A DNA stretch of 43,280 nucleotides from Clostridia bacterium (lineage in GTDB: Bacteria; Bacillota; Clostridia; Oscillospirales; CAG-382). The notes under the pieces are model-generated. The model was not told the DNA's origin. It saw only the letters and a program-made list of their open reading frames with translations, and searched no databases. Both the position numbers and the translations under genes were made by a program. Positions 32,716-38,687 of the stretch are shown one piece after another. The stretch spans positions 1 through 43,280 of the forward strand of contig JAFQHW010000073.1 of the NCBI GenBank assembly GCA_017397805.1. The letters are read 5' to 3'. How positions within the stretch are numbered: position 1 is the first letter of the stretch; every line of letters begins with the position of its first letter.

Positions 32716-33379
32716 TGTTATAGTGTATATACAATTTTGCAAAGGTATGATTCATTCCTTTAAGTGTATCCTGGTCTAACCCTGCAAGTTCGAATGAGGT
32801 TGTTGAAAAACCACTCATTTGAGAATCTTTATATGCTGAATAAAAGTCAAATTCTTTTTCAGTTATGTATGTGATGTTTTTAATTTCGTAATCTATGAAT
32901 TTTGCAACAAATCTATTTTCGCTAATGAATCCTAAAACATAATAATCATTTGTGGAATGGTCGTATTCAATATGGGTGACAGTTATATTATTGTTTAACA
33001 AAACTTGTTTTAGAAGCGAAAAATCATTTGTGTTATAAATGGCTATTATAAGGCTTGTTGTGCCATTATGGCGTTCTATATTAAAAAACAATGTTCCGTC
33101 TGGTGAAAAACAAAATCCGTCATCTTGCGAAAAGTTGACTTTTGAAAAACGAAACTTTTTTATTAATGAAAAGGTCTCAAGAGAGTAAACTGCGAGTCTG
33201 CCGTCGGTTGATTTGACTACAAATAATTTTCCGTCAGGAGAAAACATAGGTGTATAAGCATATTTAATATCTTTAAATTTCGTTATTTCATTGTTGTTTT
33301 CGTCGTACAAATATACGGTTTGCCCAGTACAACCAACTGAATATTTACCATTTGAAATGTAACTCCAAAAACTTCTCAT
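32702..33379 (-). CDS. Unknown AT-rich protein with beta-propeller-like repeats
   Basis: 225 residues, no signal peptide. Repeats of the WD40/YVTN kind are visible: YTPMFSPDGKLFVVKSTDGRLAVYSLET and GFCFSPDGTLFFNIERH, each with the FSPDG turn, then more degenerate blades. With ~4 blades it would be a partial propeller or need to oligomerise. The gene is clearly more AT-rich than the flanking core genes, and it sits convergent to a mini-spoVT unit, as do two other small genes of this region, so it is probably acquired cargo. A TTTACT/TATAAT promoter drives it. Confidence 0.75.
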   Translation of the reverse strand: MRSFWSYISNGKYSVGCTGQTVYLYDENNNEITKFKDIKYAYTPMFSPDGKLFVVKSTDGRLAVYSLETFSLIKKFRFSKVNFSQDDGFCFSPDGTLFFNIERHNGTTSLIIAIYNTNDFSLLKQVLLNNNITVTHIEYDHSTNDYYVLGFISENRFVAKFIDYEIKNITYITEKEFDFYSAYKDSQMSGFSTTSFELAGLDQDTLKGMNHTFAKLYIHYNKTAE

Positions 33380-33399
33380 ATACTCACCACCTTAAATTT

Positions 33400-33428
33400 A
33401 TTATAATACATTTCCTTTTAAAAGTAAA
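33400..33428 (-). promoter_or_regulatory. Promoter of the propeller-like gene
   Basis: On the minus strand TTTACT (33423-33428) and TATAAT (33400-33405), 17 bases apart. Confidence 0.75.
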
Positions 33429-33436
33429 TAATCACA

Positions 33437-33465
33437 GTATAAATTCCCACAGAACACAAATAATA
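33437..33465 (+). promoter_or_regulatory. Sigma-G-like promoter of mini-spoVT copy D
   Basis: GTATA (33437-33441) and AATAATA (33459-33465), 17 bases apart; same layout as before copy C and intact spoVT although the spacer bases differ. Confidence 0.55.
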
Positions 33466-33500
33466 ACACCACAAATGTAAAAACAAGGAGAATTTTATAT

Positions 33501-33674
33501 ATGAAAGCAACAGGAATTGTGCGCCGAATAGATGACCTCGGCAGGGTAGTAATCCCCAAAGAAATCCGCCGCACCATGCGCATCCGTGAGGGAGAGCCCT
33601 CACAGACAACATTGACACCTTTCGACAAGTTTTGCTGGGGTATACATAGTGTGGCGGAAAGATATAAAATATAA
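33501..33674 (+). CDS. Mini-SpoVT: AbrB head fused to novel tail (copy D)
   Basis: 57 residues. Residues 1-33 are identical in protein to intact SpoVT, yet 17 of the 33 codons differ, all silently (for example AGA to CGC, GTT to GTA). Residues 34-57 are SQTTLTPFDKFCWGIHSVAE-RYKI, aligned without gaps to copy C; most changes between the tails are conservative (S/T, R/K, I/F, A/V) and several codons differ silently. That is the pattern of protein-level selection, or of a head taken from another strain's functional spoVT. AAGGAG lies 10 bases before ATG 33501. Not a typical full AbrB protein; a scar of site-specific insertion is the main alternative. Confidence 0.6.
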   Translation: MKATGIVRRIDDLGRVVIPKEIRRTMRIREGEPSQTTLTPFDKFCWGIHSVAERYKI

Positions 33675-33678
33675 AGAA

Positions 33679-33705
33679 AAAGCGAGGTGAATTTTACCTC
33701 GCTTT
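33679..33705. terminator. Bidirectional terminator after copy D
   Basis: AAAGCGAGGT (33679-33688) pairs with ACCTCGCTTT (33696-33705). It is nearly the same hairpin as after copy B (31804-31832). Confidence 0.8.
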
Positions 33706-33715
33706 GCTCAAACTA

Positions 33716-34024
33716 TTAAAAATTAAAATAGGGGTAATCCTTATAAGGTTCTGCTACTTCTAATACTTTGATTTTTTCTTCGTCAGTATTTGCAATAGTT
33801 TTTATAAATTTGGATTTATAAATATAGTTGGGGTTAACCACATTATTTAAGTATTTAATGAATTCTTCTTCGGGGAAATATCCCTTTTTCAATCTCTTTG
33901 CTTCCGGTCCGTGTTCTGCCCATTTTAGAAAATCAATGCAATATTCGTGCAAATTTTTTGCGATTTTATCAGGAACTTCGTATAACGAAATAGGTCCGTC
34001 CATACTTAAAAGAATATATTTCAT
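33716..34024 (-). CDS. Unknown small acidic protein
   Basis: 102 residues starting MKYILLSMDGPISLYEVPDK, soluble, with aromatic-rich ends (YIYKSKFIKT ... YKDYPYFNF). I do not recognise the family; size and composition would suit an immunity or antitoxin protein, but no toxin partner is seen. A TTGCAA/TATACT promoter lies upstream. It is AT-rich and convergent to mini-spoVT copy D, in the same relation as the propeller-like gene to copy C. Confidence 0.7.
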   Translation of the reverse strand: MKYILLSMDGPISLYEVPDKIAKNLHEYCIDFLKWAEHGPEAKRLKKGYFPEEEFIKYLNNVVNPNYIYKSKFIKTIANTDEEKIKVLEVAEPYKDYPYFNF

Positions 34025-34054
34025 AATATCATCCTAGCATTTGAATATATGAAA

Positions 34055-34083
34055 AGTATATCATATTATTTTATTATTTGCAA
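34055..34083 (-). promoter_or_regulatory. Promoter of the 33716-34024 gene
   Basis: On the minus strand TTGCAA (34078-34083) and TATACT (34055-34060), 17 bases apart. Confidence 0.7.
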
Positions 34084-34084
34084 C

Positions 34085-34114
34085 GCATAACTCTCCCCGT
34101 TTTTACAAATAATA
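34085..34114 (+). promoter_or_regulatory. Sigma-G-like promoter of spoVT
   Basis: GCATA (34085-34089) and AATAATA (34108-34114), 18 bases apart. In Bacillus subtilis spoVT is transcribed by sigma-G, and this pair comes close to that consensus. Confidence 0.6.
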
Positions 34115-34148
34115 ACACCAAACTGTAAAAACAAGGAGAAATTTATAT

Positions 34149-34691
34149 ATGAAAGCAACAGGAATTGTAAGAAGAATAGACGACCTTGGCCGTGTTGTTA
34201 TACCCAAAGAAATCAGAAGAACTATGCGAATCCGCGAAGGCGAGCCGTTGGAAATATTTACCGACAAGGACGGGGAAGTTATCTTCAAAAAGTATTCCCC
34301 CATCGGCGAGGTAGGCACCTTTACAGGTCAGTTTGCGGATGCCATTAACAAGGCTTGCGGCATCCCCGTCGCCATCTGCGATAACGATACCGTGGTGGCG
34401 GTGTCGGGCGTGCCCAAAAAAGATCTGCTGGAGAAGCCTATCTCCCAAACCCTTTACGAAACCATGGGTAGGCGGCAAAGCTACAGCGCAACACCCGACG
34501 GCACCTTCAGCCTTGAGGTGGCAGAAAACAGCGGCTCCCACGTGTCGTTCATGTCCCCTATAGTTGCGGAAGGCAACGTAATAGGCGCGGTGATGTCCTT
34601 GCAGAAGCAAAACGGACAAAGCCCCGACGAAGCGGAGAAAAAGCTGATTTCCACCGGCGCTATGTTCTTGTCATCGCAGATGGAGGTTTAG
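34149..34691 (+). CDS. spoVT: Stage V sporulation protein T, forespore regulator
   Basis: 180 residues, the usual length. The AbrB domain (MKATGIVRRIDDLGRVVIPK, EIRRTMRIREGEP, LEIFTDKDGEVIFKKYSPI) is close to that of B. subtilis SpoVT, and a GAF-like domain follows (about 55-178: GIPVAICDNDTVVAVSG ... SFMSPIVAEGNVIGAVMSL). SpoVT is a DNA-binding regulator that tunes sigma-G genes in the forespore. Its presence indicates a sporulating lineage. AAGGAG is 10 bases before the ATG, and the ~45-base leader is shared with the two mini-copies upstream. It ends the series of partial spoVT units and is the only complete one. Confidence 0.96.
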   Translation: MKATGIVRRIDDLGRVVIPKEIRRTMRIREGEPLEIFTDKDGEVIFKKYSPIGEVGTFTGQFADAINKACGIPVAICDNDTVVAVSGVPKKDLLEKPISQTLYETMGRRQSYSATPDGTFSLEVAENSGSHVSFMSPIVAEGNVIGAVMSLQKQNGQSPDEAEKKLISTGAMFLSSQMEV

Positions 34692-34718
34692 GATATCGGT
34701 GCCTTTGTCGGCGGTCTG

Positions 34719-34738
34719 AGCGGCTCAAACGAGCCGCT
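34719..34738 (+). terminator. Terminator after spoVT
   Basis: AGCGGCTC (34719-34726) pairs with GAGCCGCT (34731-34738), followed by TTTTTT. Confidence 0.9.
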
Positions 34739-34828
34739 TTTTTATTTATGGCGATAAGCTGAAGAGATTTTGTGAAAAATAGCAGAATAACGCGGACAAT
34801 ATTGGCAAAAATACCTTAAAAAAACATA

Positions 34829-34857
34829 TAGACAAAAGGGTAAAAATTTGGTACAAT
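34829..34857 (+). promoter_or_regulatory. Promoter of the decarboxylase gamma/beta genes
   Basis: TAGACA (34829-34834) and TACAAT (34852-34857), 17 bases apart. Confidence 0.75.
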
Positions 34858-34930
34858 TTACAAGAATGTAAGAGTGTGCCTTTTTTGTTTTTAAGGTGCG
34901 CCGAAAATATATTGGGGAGGTTTAACAGTT

Positions 34931-35374
34931 ATGCCTGATATTTCCAACGAAGTTCTTGACGTAGAAGAACTCAGCGTAGAAGAAAGTTTGGAACTCGTAA
35001 CCGTTACAGAAAGCTCCGAAGAAGAGCTTGGCATTACCGAAGCGCTCGGTATCTCCGGCTTGGGTTTCGGTATAGTTTTTACAGTGCTCGTAGTGCTTAT
35101 GGCGTTTATCACCGTAATGTCCATGGCGTTGCGCGGCGGCAAAAAAGAATCAAAGCCTGCAGTAAAGAGCGAGCCTAAGGCAGCACCCAAGGCAGTTGAG
35201 GCACCCAAGGCGGTTGAAGCGCCTGCAGTTAAGGGTGACGCTGATATGTACGTAAGCCTTAACGGTGTTCGTCACGCGGTTTCCGTAGAAGAGAAGGTTC
35301 CGCGCTTTACCGTTACCGTAAACGGTAAGAGCCACGGTGTAGACGTAGAAGAAGCAAAGGAGGATGAAGAATAA
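34931..35374 (+). CDS. OadG-like gamma subunit of a Na+-translocating decarboxylase
   Basis: 147 residues. An acidic N-terminus of ~40 residues leads to one membrane helix (about 43-66: GLGFGIVFTVLVVLMAFITVMS). A Lys/Pro/Ala linker then leads to a C-terminal piece ending FTVTVNGKSHGVDVEEAKE. PF04277 gamma subunits hold alpha and beta together. The last part looks like the strand that precedes a biotinyl domain, but no AMKM biotin site follows, so it is a vestige or a docking strand. Stop and start codons overlap with the beta gene (TAATG). GGGGAGG is before the ATG. Confidence 0.85.
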   Translation: MPDISNEVLDVEELSVEESLELVTVTESSEEELGITEALGISGLGFGIVFTVLVVLMAFITVMSMALRGGKKESKPAVKSEPKAAPKAVEAPKAVEAPAVKGDADMYVSLNGVRHAVSVEEKVPRFTVTVNGKSHGVDVEEAKEDEE

Positions 35375-36543
35375 TGAACGTAGGTAGTATTCTTTCTAAC
35401 CTTTGGGAAACTTCAGGTTTCGCTCAGGCTGATCCTAAGCAGCTTATAATGATAGGCATCGCGTGCGTGCTTCTCTATCTTGGTATAGTTAAGAAGTTTG
35501 AGCCCTTGCTTTTGGTGGGCATCGCCTTCGGTATGCTTATTTCCAATATCCCCGGCAGCGGTCTTTACCATGCAGAGTATTGGACTAATCCCGCAGGTGT
35601 TGATTACGGTCACGTAGTTAACAAGGGCGGTCTTGTGGATATTTTATATATCGGCGTTAAGACGGGTCTTTACCCCTCCATCATCTTTATGGGTGTTGGT
35701 GCAATGACCGACTTCGGTCCCATGATAGCTAACGCAAAGAGTATGATACTCGGTGCGGCGGCACAGCTTGGTGTTTACATGGCGTTTATGCTTGCTATCA
35801 TTTTGGGCTTCTCCGGTAACGAGGCGGCTTCTATAGGCATCATCGGCGGCGCTGACGGTCCTACCGCTATCTGGCTTACCAAGGAGCTTGCTCCTCATCT
35901 TTTGGCACCTATCGCTGTTGCGGCTTATTCCTATATGGCGCTTATTCCCCTTATCCAGCCTCCTATTATGAGAGCTATTACCTCTAAGGAAGAGCGCACC
36001 ATTAAGATGGACCAGCTTCGCAGTGTGTCCAAGACTGAGAAGATAATATTCCCCATCGCCGTAACTATTATCACTTGTCTTATTCTCCCCTCCGTTGCGT
36101 CCTTGCTCGGCTGTCTTATGCTTGGCAATCTGCTTCGTGAGTGCGGCGTTACCGATCGTTTGTCCGACGTTGTTCAAAACGCGTTGATGAATATCGTTAC
36201 AATATTCCTCAGCATTTCCGTTGGCGCTACCGCTATCGGTGAGAATTTCTTGGCTCTCGATACCATCAAGATAATCGCCCTCGGCTTGTTGGCGTTCTGC
36301 TTCTCTACAGCAGGCGGTCTTGTATTTGCAAAGATCATGTGCAAAGTTACCCGCGGCAAGATCAATCCCCTTATCGGTTCTGCAGGCGTTTCCGCAGTTC
36401 CTATGGCGGCACGTGTTTCCCAGATGGAAGGTGCAAAGGCTAACCCCTCCAACTTCCTTCTCATGCACGCAATGGGCCCCAACGTTTCCGGCGTTATCGG
36501 TTCCGCTGTTGCCGCAGGCTTTTTGATGGCTGTATTTGGATGA
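35374..36543 (+). CDS. Na+-translocating decarboxylase beta subunit (OadB/GcdB/MmdB family)
   Basis: 389 residues, about nine to eleven membrane segments. GNEAASIGIIGGADGPTAIW contains the Asp that binds Na+ in OadB (D203 in Klebsiella), and the C-terminal NPLIGSAGVSAVPMAARVSQ and LMHAMGPNVSGVIGSAVAAG are family signatures. Beta releases CO2 from carboxybiotin and pumps Na+. Whether the complex acts on oxaloacetate, methylmalonyl-CoA, malonate or glutaconyl-CoA is set by the alpha subunit, which is not here. A terminator follows. Confidence 0.95.
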   Translation: MNVGSILSNLWETSGFAQADPKQLIMIGIACVLLYLGIVKKFEPLLLVGIAFGMLISNIPGSGLYHAEYWTNPAGVDYGHVVNKGGLVDILYIGVKTGLYPSIIFMGVGAMTDFGPMIANAKSMILGAAAQLGVYMAFMLAIILGFSGNEAASIGIIGGADGPTAIWLTKELAPHLLAPIAVAAYSYMALIPLIQPPIMRAITSKEERTIKMDQLRSVSKTEKIIFPIAVTIITCLILPSVASLLGCLMLGNLLRECGVTDRLSDVVQNALMNIVTIFLSISVGATAIGENFLALDTIKIIALGLLAFCFSTAGGLVFAKIMCKVTRGKINPLIGSAGVSAVPMAARVSQMEGAKANPSNFLLMHAMGPNVSGVIGSAVAAGFLMAVFG

Positions 36544-36550
36544 TAAAATA

Positions 36551-36578
36551 AAAGGACGAGTGATGTTGCTCGTCCTTT
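36551..36578 (+). terminator. Terminator after the decarboxylase beta gene
   Basis: AAAGGACGAG (36551-36560) pairs with CTCGTCCTTT (36569-36578), then TT. Confidence 0.9.
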
Positions 36579-36604
36579 TTTAAAAAACAGAAAGGATTTT
36601 AACT

Positions 36605-38134
36605 ATGAAGAGAATTACCGCTTTATTGCTTGCCCTTCTTATGCTTTTGTCCTTTGCCGCTTGCGGCGGTGACGAGGACGCTGAAAGCTCTGCTCCTCAA
36701 AAAGATGACGCATCCTCCGAGATAGAGGAAAGCACCGTTTCTTCAACGGAAGCCGAGGAAGAAACCACCCCTGCCGAAAGCTTTGATTCCGAAGGCAAGT
36801 ATATCCCCCTTAACTACGAGAACATGAAGATAATGAAGCTTACCCAGTGGGATATGTGCGACGGCATCGTTGAAAGCAATTACAACGAAAAGGCTTTCCG
36901 TATAAAGGCAAAAGAAACTATGGAAAATATCGCAGAGGGCGGCTTTAACACCGTGCTTTTGCAGATCCGCCCCTTTGCGGACAGCTATTATAAGTCCGAG
37001 TATTACCCCTTGTCCTACTTCGTAACCGGCTCCTACGCTAAGCAAGAGGTGGAGTACGACGTGGTATCCATCTTTATAGAAGAAGCGCACAAGTTGGGCC
37101 TTTCCATCCACGCGTGGATTAATCCCATGCGTTGTATGACTCGTGCCGAGATAGAGGCTATTACCGGTGACTGGGCGATTACCGATTGGTACAGCCATAT
37201 GGGTGACGGCGGTGAAAAGAGCGAGTATATGTTCTCCGGCACCGATGCAGGTGGCACCACCCGTCTGTATCTCAACCCCGCCTACGAGGAAGTAAGACAG
37301 CTTATAATCAACGGCATTGACGAGATTCTTACCAACTATAAGGTAGATGGCGTGTTTATGGACGACTATTTCTACCCCGAAGAGGTTAAGAACAACACAA
37401 GCATCGATGCCAACGCTTTTGCAAACCGTACCGATGACAGCGCCGTTGTTTTTGAGTTCAGATGCAACAGCGTTAACACCCTTATCAGGGGCATTTACTC
37501 CAAAGTCAAGGAACACGGCGAGGATATTATCTACGGTATATCCCCCAACGGTCATATCTCCCACGCTTACGGTAACGAGTGTGCGGATATTTATACCTGG
37601 TGCGCTAACGAGGGTTATTGCGATATAATGTATCCTCAGTTCTATTACGGTATGCTTCACGGTCAGGTTAGCATAAGCGAGCTTATGAAGCAGTGGGACA
37701 GCGTGCTCACCAACGAAAGCATTAAGCTTGTGCCCATCCTTACCCTTCATAAGGCGGGCACCGAAGACCAATGGGCGATAAACGACGACGCTAAGGCGGA
37801 ATGGAAGACCTACAGCGACGTAGTGCTTATGAGTATGACTTATATGCTTCTCAGCCCCTACAGAGATATTGACGGTATAGGCTTCTTCTGCTATCAGTAT
37901 TTTTACGGTGGCAGTAAGTCCGCCGCGGTTAAGGCAGAGCTTGAAAACTACGCCCCCATCTGGAACGACTATGAAAACCTTATAGGTCTTAGCGTAGAGG
38001 AGCTTGTTGACCGCTATGCGGAGTTAGGTCTTGACCTTAAAGCTTTAGGCGATATGTGGGACGAAAGACTTGTTAACACCGGCAGATTTTTACCCCTGTT
38101 TAATATACCCCAACAAAGTGAGGAGAGCAAATAA
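36605..38134 (+). CDS. Lipoprotein with GHL10 (YngK-like) glycosidase-like domain
   Basis: 509 residues. The signal peptide ends in lipobox SFAAC (Cys20), followed by an acidic Ser/Glu linker to ~60. The rest is a TIM-barrel of the PF02638 type: FNTVLLQIRPFADSYYKSEYYP, LGLSIHAWINPMR, LYLNPAYEEVRQLIINGIDEIL, VDGVFMDDYFYP with the paired acidic residues at the strand end, and YGISPNG. The family is thought to hydrolyse glycans, perhaps peptidoglycan-linked; activity is little tested. It overlaps the cyclophilin gene (TAATG), which suggests shared expression. Confidence 0.9.
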   Translation: MKRITALLLALLMLLSFAACGGDEDAESSAPQKDDASSEIEESTVSSTEAEEETTPAESFDSEGKYIPLNYENMKIMKLTQWDMCDGIVESNYNEKAFRIKAKETMENIAEGGFNTVLLQIRPFADSYYKSEYYPLSYFVTGSYAKQEVEYDVVSIFIEEAHKLGLSIHAWINPMRCMTRAEIEAITGDWAITDWYSHMGDGGEKSEYMFSGTDAGGTTRLYLNPAYEEVRQLIINGIDEILTNYKVDGVFMDDYFYPEEVKNNTSIDANAFANRTDDSAVVFEFRCNSVNTLIRGIYSKVKEHGEDIIYGISPNGHISHAYGNECADIYTWCANEGYCDIMYPQFYYGMLHGQVSISELMKQWDSVLTNESIKLVPILTLHKAGTEDQWAINDDAKAEWKTYSDVVLMSMTYMLLSPYRDIDGIGFFCYQYFYGGSKSAAVKAELENYAPIWNDYENLIGLSVEELVDRYAELGLDLKALGDMWDERLVNTGRFLPLFNIPQQSEESK

Positions 38135-38628
38135 TGGCTAAACACAACGTATTAATGGAAATCGAAGAGTTCGGCACCATCAAGTTAGAGCTGGATTCCG
38201 ACGCGGCACCCATAACCGTGAAGAACTTCGTATTCCTTGCAGATATGGGATTTTATGACGGACTTACCTTCCACCGCATCATAAAGAACTTTATGATTCA
38301 AGGCGGCGACCCCGACCATTGCGGTATGGGCGGCAGTGACAAGAACATAAAGGGCGAGTTTGCGGCAAACGGTGTCAATAACCCCATCTCCCATAAGAGA
38401 GGCGTTATCTCCATGGCACGCAGTCAGAACCCCAACAGCGCCAGCAGTCAGTTCTTTATCTGCCACAAGGATTCTACTTTCCTTGACGGACAGTATGCGG
38501 CTTTCGGCGTAGTTACCGAGGGTATGGACGTGGTGGATGCCATTGCAAATATGGTGCGTCCCATCGACAATAACGGAACGGTTCTTTTTGAGGATCAACC
38601 CGTTATCAAAAAGGTTACGGTTCTCTAA
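38134..38628 (+). CDS. Cyclophilin-type peptidyl-prolyl cis-trans isomerase
   Basis: 164 residues, cytoplasmic (no signal peptide). FHRIIKNFMIQGGDP holds the catalytic Arg; FFICHKDSTFLDGQYAAFGVVTEGMDVV is the second signature, with the usual Trp replaced by Gln-Tyr, as in many small bacterial cyclophilins. It catalyses proline isomerisation during folding. The start overlaps the stop of the GHL10 gene. Confidence 0.95.
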   Translation: MAKHNVLMEIEEFGTIKLELDSDAAPITVKNFVFLADMGFYDGLTFHRIIKNFMIQGGDPDHCGMGGSDKNIKGEFAANGVNNPISHKRGVISMARSQNPNSASSQFFICHKDSTFLDGQYAAFGVVTEGMDVVDAIANMVRPIDNNGTVLFEDQPVIKKVTVL

Positions 38629-38636
38629 ACAGTTAA

Positions 38637-38667
38637 AAGCCCAAGTGCTTTGTCGGCACTTGGGCTT
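38637..38667. terminator. Bidirectional terminator
   Basis: A perfect 12-bp stem (38637-38648 with 38656-38667) with A and T flanks between two convergent genes. Confidence 0.9.
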
Positions 38668-38687
38668 AATTTTTGTCGGATAATTTT

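Noticed and set aside
30347..33660. Reading the ATACATAGTG-containing tails as tRNA-like or attC-like sites
   Set aside because: No cloverleaf and no paired attC core could be drawn; no integrase gene is present in the window.
34143..34619. 158-codon frame on the minus strand opposite spoVT
   Set aside because: It is an overlapping mirror frame with no ribosome site; spoVT is certain on the plus strand.
35644..36468. 274-codon frame on the minus strand opposite the decarboxylase beta gene
   Set aside because: Rich in Cys, His and Asn from antisense of a membrane protein; no promoter or ribosome site.
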